A stretch of DNA of 30,528 bases, taken from assembly GCA_003427395.1 (NCBI GenBank), contig BFEA01000194.1, forward strand, positions 1,782,097-1,812,624, given 5' to 3'. The position numbers were made by a program, and so were the translations under genes. Origin of the DNA: Chara braunii (Eukaryota > Streptophyta > Charophyceae > Charales > Characeae). Each line of letters opens with the position of its first letter. Position 1 is the first letter of the stretch. This document shows, piece after piece, positions 1 through 9,159 of the stretch. Below the pieces are notes generated by a model, which saw only the letters and a program-made list of their open reading frames with translations, was not told where the DNA came from and did no database searches.

Positions 1-284
1 ATGCTGATAAGAGCAGACACCACTAGCACTGTCAGGGAGGCTCCATCTATTGGTGGGGAGCTGCACCTGCTGGAAATCGGGTCCAGCGTCCCTTATACAG
101 AAAAAATTGTCCAGTGTTACAGGTTGATAAAAAAGGATCAAAACCACCTCTTCAGTCTTGATCAGACTGCCATATAGTACTTGCCCTTCTAGCAGTTCTA
201 ATCCTTGTAATGAAGATCAATCATTCTTCCCCTCCACCAAACCATTGAAGTTCTACTAAAGCTAATTCTAAGGGAGGGAACAAT
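1..284 (-). other. LINE-I 3' UTR with conserved 3' tail hairpin
   Basis: Downstream of the last ORF2 coding similarity. Positions 1-95, read on the minus strand, match the 3' end of LINE-II just before its poly(A) and three other copies in this window. A hairpin lies at 69-87: six-base stem GCTGGA/TCCAGC around a seven-base loop. A second small stem, GCTCC/GGAGC, follows downstream on the minus strand. In LINEs, such 3' structures are commonly the recognition site for the element's own reverse transcriptase; that role here is inference. The window edge cuts the element before its poly(A). Confidence 0.8.
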
Positions 285-764
285 TCAAAAAAAACATGCA
301 GCATTTCTGAGGAATTCCCCTGGCTGAATATCAAACCAGTCATTAAAATGTAACAAATAATTTTTCTTTAGAGGCATCACAGACTCATTCTCANCAGGCC
401 ATACCACTTGTCCAATTCCTTGCCCCTGAGGATCCCCTAGCCAGTCCATTTTGAATTTGCAAATAGATTTTTGGATGTCTTTTTTCTGAGTTAGAGATTT
501 CAATTTAATTTTAAGATTAGCCCATTTGGCCCTAATTTCTGTTTCCACAAATTGTTTGATATTCTGAGAACTTTCTTTCCCTTCCATACTTACCTCCTCC
601 ATTACATAGACACACCGTTTTTGCCATATAGCCCATATGATAGCTTTCCTACCAAGGTAAAATAGATTCGACTGAAATGTGGAAAGTGACTGATCTCCCG
701 GATTCCATTGTCCTAATAAGATAACTCTCCATTCCCAAGGCCACTCAAGACCCGTTAATCTTCG
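285..764 (-). pseudogene. LINE-I ORF2 C-terminal extension after the zinc-binding domain
   Basis: An open stretch at 602-285 plus the 160 bases before it continue ORF2 past the zf-RVT region. Translation matches the equivalent part of LINE-II (27764-28055): both carry a W-x-W...IL.G.W segment, then LGR(K/R)A(I/V)IWA(I/L)W, then a Q/E-rich predicted helical segment (NIKQFVETEIRAKW in this copy). There is a stop just after the zf-RVT region (WRRWDCI then stop) and one ambiguous base at 394. Conservation between two diverged copies suggests a genuine part of ORF2. I do not recognise the extension as a named domain. Confidence 0.65.
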
Positions 765-1116
765 TCAAATACAGTCCCAACGTCGCCACATAAGGATAGA
801 CCCTGGACACTGAGTAAAAATATGTTCAATCGTTTCTCTATATTTCCTTGAGGGGAATGACTTGTGACAAGATCGGCACCATGGTAACGCCAAACCCCTC
901 TGTTCCAGTGTTGAGTGATCTATCAACCAGTCATTGGTAGGCAGACATCTATGCATAATCTGCCACTGAAGTGAGGCAAATTTGGCTGGTCTTTCCTTAG
1001 TGGACCGAAACCATCGTACTGTTCTCAACTGGTCTATGTGGATATTAAGATGCCTTACCCATCTGTCTTGCACAATTGTTGGGGCATCGACTTTGGGTCT
1101 CAACATCCGATAGGTT
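765..1116 (-). pseudogene. LINE-I ORF2 zinc-binding domain (zf-RVT type)
   Basis: Translation of 1106-765 contains RWVRHLN, a HRCLPTNDWL segment, then PWCRSC followed by ETIEHIFTQC. The C-x2-C ... H-x4-C spacing and surrounding Trp residues are typical of the reverse-transcriptase zinc-binding domain at the C-terminus of plant L1 ORF2. All four putative zinc ligands remain. It is separated from the upstream ORF2 part by stops near 1233 and frame changes. LINE-II has the matching segment at 27391-27763. Confidence 0.8.
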
Positions 1117-2445
1117 GTCTTGACAGTCAGAGATTGAAGAGTACTGTGTTTACCTCTTTTTGAAACCTTCCATGTCCATTCCTCAGGGTCAAGAGGAAGT
1201 TCTGCTATTGGGATTTTCGGATAGTAGGTCTGTCATTGAGCAAGTGTTGTGTGATTAGTTGTTGTATGAAGTAGTACTCTAATCCTATATAACATTTTGT
1301 TAGGCATCCACTCGATTCTATCTGGATCATACCTAACAAAAAAAAAATCATGTTGAAGATGGAAAATATTTACTATTGTTTCATCCTGATGTTGACAAAC
1401 CACCTGACCTATTATCCATACATTACATGAATCATATCCCGCCACCGCAATCAGACTCCTGCAGGCGGTATCCCTTTCTTAATGTTTTAACCCAGTCAAG
1501 AGGAATGAAAAAAATTATTTGGTCAAACATTTCGTGTAGGTGATGAGCATATTTGAAAGTAGATTTAAGTTGCTCTATAAACTTCCAATCTTTAACCTCT
1601 GGATCCCATATATCCTTGATCCTCAGGATTCCCCTTTTAACCCAGGTTGACCATGGAGGTGAAGAACTATTGTAAACACACCCATTATTATCTGTGATCC
1701 ATCTATTGCCAAAAAGAGGTTGTCTTAACACTTCTTCAAATCTTGATGGGAATGGTCTGTCCGGTAGTGGAAGTTGTCTCCATGTTTTAATAAGAGAACC
1801 CCAAAAGTTATCCTGACAACTCACTTCCTCCCCAATCTCTTCCTCATGTGTATGTAGGTTTCCTCTTGGAATGGTCCAATAACGATTTTCTATCCATGTG
1901 AGCGGATGTATGCCTTCAATTGTGGATGGTGTCAAACGTCGTATTTGTTTTAGGGCCATTGGCAACCAGGGAATGTCTGGTGAAAAAATCAGTGATTTAA
2001 TCCATTGAAGAGACAATGCCTGACATTGTAAAGATGGATCTAATATACCTAATCCTCATTTTGATTTAGGCTGAATAAGCGTAAGCCATGCCACCCTTGG
2101 AATTACTCTTTGAGTTTCATGATTTCCCCTCCAGAGAAAGAATATTAATAACTTTTTCAATGCCTTTGTTGCTGTCATGGAGAGTGACCAGATTGCAGAC
2201 TTGTACCAAATAGATGCTAGTACAACATTATTGATGATTAAAGTCCTTCCAAATAGAGAAGTGTGTTGATTTTTCCATTGGGACATTTTCTCAAGCGCAG
2301 GTTTTGTTATCCAGTCATCATTTGTAGTGGGTTTCCCTAGGGCCGTAAGAGAACCCCCCAAGACCCGTATAGGGGTTTGTAGGGATAGCCATTTTACCCT
2401 TGGTTGTTCAGGAGGTCTGACGCCATTGGAGTGCATCCACCAACC
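1117..2445 (-). pseudogene. LINE-I ORF2 region between RT core and zinc finger
   Basis: Continues the RT frame after an in-frame stop at 2446-2448, with another in-frame stop at 2056-2058. Translation includes LGGSLTALGKPTTNDDWI, HTSLFGRTLIINNVV, WRGN, LQWIKS, then NFWGSLIKTWRQLPLPDR and WVKRGILRIKDIW. Each has a counterpart in LINE-II (for example NFWSSLLQTWRQLPLPDR). Such regions link the RT thumb to the C-terminal zinc finger in L1-type proteins. The frame ends at 1432 and continues shifted in 1445-1233 (RIEWMPNKMLYRIRV), showing an indel near 1440. Non-functional remnant. Confidence 0.75.
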
Positions 2446-3829
2446 TTATGTCTTGCTACCCCAATTTACCACCATATCTGATACCAAAGTAAATTTATCC
2501 ATTAATGTCTTGATCTCCATCATATTAGCTATTGATGCTTCTATTATAAGATTGAGGTCATCTGCAAACATCGAGCTAACCGGAATGGCCTCCTCTGGAA
2601 TCCCAGTAATCTGTATCCTTTTTAAATTGTGGTGACTCTGAAGATTCACCCCCAAGGCTTCCATAACTATAAGGATAAGAAAAGGCGCTAAAGGATCTCC
2701 CTGACGCACTGATCTTTGTAATTTGATTTCTGGAGAAAGTAAACCATTAACTTGGATTCGTGTAGTAGCATTATAGTGTAGTATATTAATCCATTGCCTC
2801 AAAACAGGACCAAAATTCATTTTTGACAAGCAAGCATCCAAGAATGTCCAGTCCACATGGTCGTAAGCTTTCTCGAAATCTATGAAGACAACTGCTACAT
2901 TTTGACGGGACTGGCGAGCTAATTTGATCATCTCATTAATCAATAATATATTATCTTGTATATGGCGTCCTTCTATAAACCTTGTTTGCGAGGGATGAAT
3001 GATATCTCTCATAATCGGGATCATTCTATTTGCTATAGCCTTAGATAGCATCTTATAAACAACAGTTAGCAATGTGATTGGCCTGTAATTTCTAATATTA
3101 GTCTTATCCCCTTTTTATAGAGGAGAGTGAGGATTCCTTGTCCAACAAATTCTTCCATATATCTAGAATTTTGAACTGAATTATAAAATTTCATTAGATC
3201 ATTTTAAAAAGTCGGCCACATTGATTTCCAAAATTCTTTGGGAAATTCATCAATATCCGGGGTTTTATCCTCTTTCATTTGAAGTAATGCTGTCCAGATT
3301 TCTTCTTTTGAAATTGGTTTCTGCAGTGAGTCTTTTTGTTTTTGTGAAAGAGTTTTTGTTAGGGGAATAAGAAAGTTATCTATCTCTTTGCGATCCCCAA
3401 TTATCTCTCGAGAGTTTTTGGCTGATGTGAAAAGACCTTTGAAGAAATCATATGTTGTTTTAAGACTACCTGCTGAAGAAATGGGATTATCAATATGTGC
3501 AGGAATGGTGGGGTCTATCAACCCTTCTATAACTGCCCTCCTGACACGAGATTTGGCCATAGCAAAGAAAGTAGTATCCATTTGTCCTTCAGTTTGATAC
3601 TTGGTTAATTTTCCTCTAATAAGATACCCTTGCCAACGATGTTGTGCAAAGGAAAGAAGTTGATTCCTTAAGTTACTGATTTTTGTTTGTTGTTGTTGAT
3701 CGGACTCTGAATCCTGAAGCTCATAATGCAAAATCTGCTCTTGAATCTGTATCTCTTTTTGGTATCTGTCTTTAGCCAGAAGTTTGGAATAATCCTGACA
3801 TTTGCGAGCCACAAAGGCTAAACCATTAT
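2446..3829 (-). pseudogene. LINE-I ORF2 reverse transcriptase domain
   Basis: 3812-3204 encodes the pre-RT region: a Gln-rich helical stretch, HRWQGYLIRG, then LLQMKEDKTPDIDEFPKEFW, the decayed form of the usual K-x-PG-DG-P motif. A TAA at 3204-3206 and a one-base frame change near 3108 follow. 3072-2446 carries the catalytic core: FIDFEKAYDHVDW (motif A), VRQGDPLAPFLI (motif B-like) and FADDLNLI (motif C, 2557-2568). All three catalytic aspartates are intact, with Phe instead of the usual Tyr before ADD; LINE-II has the same Phe. Core motifs are well preserved despite interruptions. Confidence 0.9.
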
Positions 3830-4821
3830 TAAACCATTCAATGGGAGAATCATGTTGAGACTTAGTTGATTGTCAAAATTTCCATACATCTTGCACAAAC
3901 TGTCTAAATGGAGGATTAGACAATAATGACGTATTCAACTTATAAAACCCTTTCCCCTGATCCGGTTTTTTACGAAAAGACAACAATATCGCACACATTT
4001 TGTGATCTGCTCCAGGCCAAGGGCTCTGAGGGAAAATAGTTGTTCCTTAAAGGGCCCTTTCTAAGTCTTCTAAAAGTAAGATCACGTCTATGCGTGACCT
4101 AGATATAATTACAAAACCCCCATGACGTATACATGTGAAAATTCGTTCTTGAGGATGAAGACGTCTAAAAGAATCAAAAAGACCCTCAGACTCACATAAT
4201 CTACTGATTATATTCTCATCTTCCTCAATATACCCTGGACAGGGGATGGGGATCTTCCATCTATCTAACCCTCTATCAGGAGCGACATTGAAATCCCCAG
4301 CCATGATTAGAGGTATCCCCTCGGGTATATGATTACGTATTGTTTGAAAAAATGTAACTATTTCTTGTACATCGTTTGGACCATAAATATTCATTACACA
4401 AACTATCTCTATTTCCAACATCACCAGAGCTACAATCCATCTCCCTTGTTCCTTATCTGCATCCCAATACACAATTTCAGCCCTAGATTGAGGAGGAACC
4501 CAAATGGCCACCCCTCCTGAGCCGCTTCTTTGCGCATGAGAACACAGTTTCTGGAATGGCCAAATCAAATTGTGAGCTCTATTGTGTGTTGGTATGTCCA
4601 TGAGATGTGTTTCCTGGATACAGATCAAATGTGGCCATGATTTACCCCCCACCCCTCTAAGTTGCTCTATGATGGAGTGATGTTTCTCTGCATCTGCTGT
4701 CGCCAACCCATTCACATTAAGCGAACGAAGATCAAAATCTGCAGTACGTGTTGCACGATGCCAAGAAAGATTCTTATCATATAATGCTTTTCTTATCATA
4801 TAATGCTTCTAATGCATCCAT
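3830..4821 (-). pseudogene. LINE-I ORF2 N-terminal AP endonuclease domain
   Basis: APE-type endonuclease that would nick target DNA for target-primed reverse transcription. Visible motifs: SLNVNGLA near the N-terminus, ICIQETHLMD (catalytic Glu), IYGPND, PLIMAGDFNVAPDR, SRSRIDVILL, and WPGADHKMC, the decayed SDH motif (Asp 4005-4007, His 4002-4004), which lies after a frame break near 4047. The original start is the ATG at 4821-4819: read without the 19-bp duplication at 4771-4808, the N-terminus MDALEALYDKN aligns with MDWVEVVYGRN of LINE-II. A TGA near 3867 interrupts the link to the RT part. Confidence 0.88.
4771..4808. repeat. Perfect 19-bp tandem duplication at the start of LINE-I ORF2
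   Basis: Bases 4771-4789 and 4790-4808 are identical (TTCTTATCATATAATGCTT). The repeat lies a few codons inside ORF2 and, because 19 is not a multiple of three, throws the endonuclease out of frame. Removing one copy restores agreement with the LINE-II N-terminus, so this is a recent inactivating slippage or repair event in this copy. Confidence 0.9.
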
Positions 4822-4858
4822 TTTACTCCTTCATTTAGCAGAGAGAGCGATAGAGAGA

Positions 4859-6097
4859 TTATAAACGAATCCTGTTAATATTTTCTAGTTCTGATGCAGA
4901 CTGCAATGTTCCTTTGCGCAAAATGATACATAAAAAGGAAGCCACATCTGAGATAGACCACACTGCATTGGCTTTGGTCTTCAACATTTGAAGATCCAGC
5001 AAGGCCGAGTGAGAATACCATTTAAGACCCGCTTCCTTATTGTTATCAAATCGCACAAAAGTATCTCTTTTGGCCAAAAATGTTTTTTCCTCTGTATTAG
5101 TAAAAGTGGCTTGAGGACCTGGGTCATAGTTTTTGGCCAAAAAGTCATGCATATCTCTTTTAAATGTTTTGTCTCCCCCCTTATGATATTCTACATATGT
5201 GGTCCATCCCCGAAGTGTCACCCCTCCATATTGATCACTGCCAATAGGAGAGAGTCCAACCTCCCACCGCCCTCCCTTTTTTCGGACTGGTATGATCAGG
5301 TTCCCTTTAGGCGGGGTCATGCGGTTGGAATGACCCTTCTCCAATGTATGTCTGAGTTTCTGTCGTTTGCCNGTCTCNTGTTCCCCTCCTTTGCTATTAT
5401 TANTGTTATTATTGTTATTAATATTATCATTATTATTCTCCTTTATTTCTGAAGTGACTGGAAGGGATTTCGCCNGNTGCAACTTCTCAATGCTCCCCGG
5501 TTGGTCTCTGATGCTTTCTTCATCTTTTTTAGCACTCGTACCATCCTTGACCACCTGTGATACCTGAGACTGCTCTGCACACCTCATGGTGTTACNTATT
5601 CCCCCCTCCCCNCCTGTTCCAGTTTTGNTGTCCACTTGTACAGGCTGTGTACCTGCCCTATAAGGAATAACTTCATTTGAAGGGGGAGGGGAGGGAGAGG
5701 AGGGAGGAGTAAATAATTTCAAAACAATAGAGAACAATCTGTGACTCACCACCGTCCACTGAGCTCCTTCCAGAAGTCCATGTTGAATAACTTTCCTTAG
5801 ACTAGGACTACTATTCAGAATATCCAGAAGTTGAATATAAGAAAGGTCCCAGAATTCAGTAGACGTTGTACCAAACTTGTTTTTCAATCTCATGAGCATC
5901 CAATCAACTAGCAGACACGTTTTCTGCTCATCGGTCAACTGGTTCTGGTCGGATGCACCCATATCTTGCGTTCTCTTGTTGGAGGAAGGCGAAGGATCAC
6001 TTTCTGGTTCCATAATTACTTCAGGGCCCTCAAACGTGGAATCGATTTCCATAGGGTCTGATCCAAATGCCTCCTGAAATGGATCCTGATCCGACAT
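4859..6097 (-). CDS. ORFX: unrecognised middle ORF of LINE-I (412 aa)
   Basis: Starts with an ATG at 6097, about 50 bases after ORF1 ends, and stops 37 bases before the ORF2 start. Residues 1-50 are acidic and Ser/Pro rich. About 55-130 look helical (WDLSYIQLLDILNSSPSLRK). About 135-260 are low complexity with an Asn run and eight ambiguous bases. Residues 265-412 form a conserved domain: KLRH.(L/I)E.G, KGN, PVRKKGGRWEVGLSP, YGG(V/M)TL.GW, VRF..NKEAGL.W and CIILRK. The helical segment and C-terminal domain both recur in LINE-II (22805-23665), in the same place before the endonuclease. No named family is apparent. It could be a third ORF or a displaced C-terminal part of ORF1. Open throughout in this copy, with ambiguous bases. 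Confidence 0.7.
   Translation of the reverse strand: MSDQDPFQEAFGSDPMEIDSTFEGPEVIMEPESDPSPSSNKRTQDMGASDQNQLTDEQKTCLLVDWMLMRLKNKFGTTSTEFWDLSYIQLLDILNSSPSLRKVIQHGLLEGAQWTVVSHRLFSIVLKLFTPPSSPSPPPSNEVIPYRAGTQPVQVDXKTGTXGEGGIXNTMRCAEQSQVSQVVKDGTSAKKDEESIRDQPGSIEKLXXAKSLPVTSEIKENNNDNINNNNNXNNSKGGEXEXGKRQKLRHTLEKGHSNRMTPPKGNLIIPVRKKGGRWEVGLSPIGSDQYGGVTLRGWTTYVEYHKGGDKTFKRDMHDFLAKNYDPGPQATFTNTEEKTFLAKRDTFVRFDNNKEAGLKWYSHSALLDLQMLKTKANAVWSISDVASFLCIILRKGTLQSASELENINRIRL
5393..5450. repeat. ATT/GTT-rich microsatellite inside ORFX
   Basis: Imperfect ATT/GTT trinucleotide run that encodes an Asn-rich stretch in ORFX on the minus strand. It contains an ambiguous base at 5403 and lies among other ambiguous calls, consistent with length or copy variation. 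Confidence 0.8.
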
Positions 6098-6147
6098 GTG
6101 TGAGGAGTCTTCATAGTTACTTGGCCCCTAACCTGTCTGATATGCAC

Positions 6148-8643
6148 TCAACCCTTCCAACTCTTGCTATGTGTCTGAGAGAAGGGGTATATTAGTGCCA
6201 ACTGCTGATATGGATATAATTTTATTTTTTCTCCCTTTGTTGGCCATAGGTGTTTTTTTTTTGTTTTTTTTTTTCCTTTTGTGATATTTTTTTTTTTAGC
6301 CTTCAGTTTTATATTTCTCCTTATTACCATCTGTTGTGACAAGTTCCTTCTATCTNATTGTGCATCTTCCATTTCTACTGAGGGAACCTGCTCCGTCTGG
6401 GTATTCTGATTATCTGTAATATCAGTGATCGAGAGTACGATTCTTTCTGCTGCACCCAATTCTGTTTNCCCCCCCATCTGCTGATTTACATATTGNTGTG
6501 GTTGAGGACCTAGANATGATTTGTCNTTGGGCCTCCATTGCAGTTGTCCTGCTGGACTCTGCTTATTCGGTGCATCCCTGGTCTCTCCCTGCCTCACTAA
6601 GTTACCTTGTGTCACGATCTGCTGCAATGTCTGATCACTTTCATTTTCTTTGTTTTTTGTTGTGACAGTCTGTCCTGCTGGACTCTGCTTATGCGGTGCT
6701 TCCCTGGTCTCTCCCTGCACCTCTAGATCATGTGCCACGATCTGTTGCACTGTGTGATCACTTTTTTTTTCTTTGCTCTTTGCTGTGACAGTCGTAGAAA
6801 GAAGCTTGATAGTAACTTCTGCTGGTGTCCAAGAATCCGGAGGTTTGGTGTCCCAATTGGGCTCCCCCTGACTTTCCCAAGTCCACCCTTTGTTCTCCCC
6901 TCCTCTTGCCGTGCCCTCAATGAAGACCCAACCCTCATGTCCTGGATCAACAGTTCTCCATATATTATTACGGAAAGGATCTCTAATCAGTCTTCCCGTA
7001 ACTCTGTTTTTTCGGGCAGGATTCTAAGGACAGTTTGTATCTGTACACAAATGGCCATATGCTTTACACCTAAAGCACCACGGTCACAGCTTATGTGCAG
7101 TGTGAATGTGAAACTCTTTGCCACCCACCCTATATGGAATGACATCATCCATAATAAACGGTTGATTGGATGGGTGATTCAAAGCCAACATTAAGTAATC
7201 ATCCCTACGAGCCACACATGCAGGAAGAGGGTCAATAAAGTCAACAATCTCATGTGTCGCTCCAAAATCATAGATGAACGCTGCTTGAATCTCTATAGGA
7301 ATATGTCTAAACTCTATCCGGTAATGTTCTTCCATTAGCTGTGCACGCCGTTCATCTGTACCTTGACGTATGGGCGACCATGGATATATTCTGACTTCTA
7401 ACCTGTCACATCGCAGTTTCTTCCACTGTTCGATTGTTTGTTTATCCGTCAGATGCAGGTATAATACTGTAAATATCGTAGAATTTACCGGTTGGATGAG
7501 AAAATCCTCAACCGCTGCTTCCTGACTTCCTTTGAAAAACGCAAGTCTTTTATTGATCCATTTCACTTTATCGTTCGTTGACTTATATGCTGCGTCATCA
7601 TAAAATACCCAGTTATTAGCATGGGCCTGATACACTGCATCTCGTTCGGCCAATTTGTGCAGCGGGTAGGTTTTAACCATCGATTTCTTGCCACCAGAGT
7701 CAATGACTTTGTTCTCTGATGGATTGAGAAATTTAGACAGGAAAAACGCCCTTGCTGTAGGAATATTGCCCAATGGGATTTGCAGTGTTTGACCCTGCGA
7801 ACCGTTCCTCTTGATTTCCAACGATTTTTCCTGAAATACTCCTCGGGTTCTTTGTGCCCAAGTTAGAGAAGTTGAAGGGTTTGAGGGATGAACCTGCTGA
7901 GACAATGATGGAACAATATCATTTTTCATATTCCCTTTTGACAGATCCCCTAACAAACGTCCCTGCCCCCATTGTCCCCCCCTCTCTACCATTTTACTGT
8001 GTTCACCTGTTCCATTTCTTTCTCCTCTGCCTCCCCTTCCCCCCTCACCTCCTCTCCCACTCCCTCTCCCTCCAATTGACCCTTCATCCCATCTTCCCCC
8101 TCTCTCCCTCTCGTGTTCCTTGCTCCCCATCCTTTGATCTTCAATTACTAATTGCCCTCTTTCCATTTTCTTCCTTTCTTTGTCCCCCCTGCCCTGGTCT
8201 AATGAACCCTTGTCAAATTGAGATGTATGTGATGTGTTTTGAAGTAACAAACATCTGTCCTTTGGTTCCGTCTGACTGTCCATTGCACCGTCCACTCCCT
8301 CCACTCCCTCCTCCTTATCAATCTGTGCTGCAAACAAAGGATTGCTGATGACAGAGTCCTTGGAAGATTCCCTACTCCCAGTCATCATTGGAGTGAATAC
8401 TGACAATGCCCGTGAATCCGCACGTTCTTCAGAAGTCAATATCTCTTCATCTGAGTTTGAGAGACATTCCCGTTCTATTTTCTGAACAGCCTTCTGCACT
8501 GTTTTCTGACATGAACGCGCATGCATAATTGCTTTAACAGGCGTATGGAGTTGTCTCAAAGCTATATGTCTCATAGCTCCTCGAAACATCAATGTTGTAT
8601 CCGTCTGCCTGTGGCTTCTTTGCTGGTGAATAATCTTCGTCAT
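6148..8643 (-). pseudogene. LINE-I ORF1: RNA-binding-type protein, broken
   Basis: Open from an ATG at 8643 to a stop at 7084 (519 aa); coding character then continues with stops to about 6148. N-terminal 90 residues are basic. Residues about 150-230 are Gly/Arg/Glu rich with RGG-like runs. About 310-519 form a compact domain with YPLHKL, NNWVFYDD, LEVRIYPWSPI and RIEFRHIPIEIQ, matching the layout of the RRM-like/DUF4283 region of plant LINE ORF1. Directly after the stop, in frame, lies PWCFRCKAYGHLCTDTNC, a variant zinc knuckle (C-x2-C-x4-H-x6-C), so the TGA at 7084 is an inactivating change. The final part is Gln/Lys rich with a 42-residue tandem repeat. ORF1 proteins coat LINE RNA in the retrotransposition particle. 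DUF4283 assignment is by pattern only. Confidence 0.75.
6546..6797. repeat. 126-bp in-frame tandem duplication in ORF1 C-terminal region
   Basis: Units 6546-6671 and 6672-6797. Each begins GTCCTGCTGGACTCTGCTTA on the plus strand and encodes (minus strand) QQIV ... QGETR(D/E)AP(N/H)KQSPAGQ. The period of 126 is 42 codons, so reading frame is kept. The copies differ by several substitutions, so the duplication is not recent. Confidence 0.85.
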
Positions 8644-8740
8644 TGTGAGTAAATGTATTCGTGAGGATTAAGAATGAGACAAGATAATAGGATAAACAGG
8701 AAATAAATAAGAACTTCAATAAGAAATTATTAATATTGAT

Positions 8741-8810
8741 ACTTACTGATAATTACTGATAATTACTGATAATTATTGATAATTACTGATAGTTAAAAAT
8801 AGTTACTGAT
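8741..8810. repeat. 10-bp tandem repeat upstream of LINE-I ORF1
   Basis: Seven units of AATTACTGAT with a few substitutions (one unit reads AGTTAAAAAT). It lies about 100 bases upstream of the ORF1 start on the LINE strand, and so could be in the 5' UTR or in flanking DNA. Confidence 0.85.
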
Positions 8811-8825
8811 AAATAGATATTACAC

Positions 8826-8852
<27 letters not shown>
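8826..8852. repeat. 27-nt poly(T) tract
   Basis: Uninterrupted T run, equal to poly(A) on the minus strand. It is probably the 3' poly(A) of an unrecognised minus-strand retroelement lying to the right. If so, it bounds the 5' end of LINE-I. Confidence 0.6.
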
Positions 8853-8857
<5 letters not shown>

Positions 8858-9150
8858 CTGTGATCAAAAAAGGAAGCAATAGCTTCTAATTAGATGGACT
8901 GGCTAGTGGGATCAATCAGGATAAGGTTTAAAGGATGAGAGCGAGGTCTGTGGATGAGTGATGAGTGGATGCCAATACATTACCCATTTCTGTGTTTTGC
9001 AGCCTATAGCAGACCCGCTCCTTTTTCCTCCTCTGATTCCCTCTCCCCTCTTTTCGTCTATGAAATTTGGTTTACTGGATATTGCCACATGCCATGCCAC
9101 TTGTCTCCCTGACACCCTCACGTGGTCAATACTTGATTATGCTCCTCTCC
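8853..9150. other. Unrecognised stretch, no gene seen
   Basis: No coding similarity, RNA gene or clear repeat found. The poly(T) on its left makes it a candidate body of a minus-strand retroelement whose 3' end is at 8852. Confidence 0.3.
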
Positions 9151-9159
9151 ACATATCGA

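Larger units (their letters stand above)
1..8720 (-). mobile_element. LINE-I: long L1-type non-LTR retrotransposon, decayed
   Basis: Reading the minus strand, the order is ORF1 (from 8643), a middle ORF (from 6097), ORF2 with endonuclease, reverse transcriptase and zf-RVT domains (4821 to about 285), then a 3' UTR that leaves the window at base 1 before any poly(A). Frames are broken by several stops and small indels, but domain order is intact and it aligns piece by piece with LINE-II at 22.8-28.8 kb. At over 8.6 kb it is longer than the 6-7 kb usual for plant L1 elements, largely because of a long ORF1 and the extra ORF. The 5' boundary is not visible; I place it loosely upstream of the first ATG. 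Fourteen single ambiguous bases in the window all fall inside this element. LINE identity is very likely; exact ends are uncertain. Confidence 0.9.

Noticed and set aside
285-1116. RNase H domain at the LINE ORF2 C-terminus
   Set aside because: No recognisable D-E-D-D pattern in either LINE; the region is zinc finger plus an unrecognised extension.
7854-8348. 164-residue Pro/Ser/Leu-rich plus-strand ORF
   Set aside because: Antisense shadow of the Gly/Arg/Glu-rich part of LINE-I ORF1.
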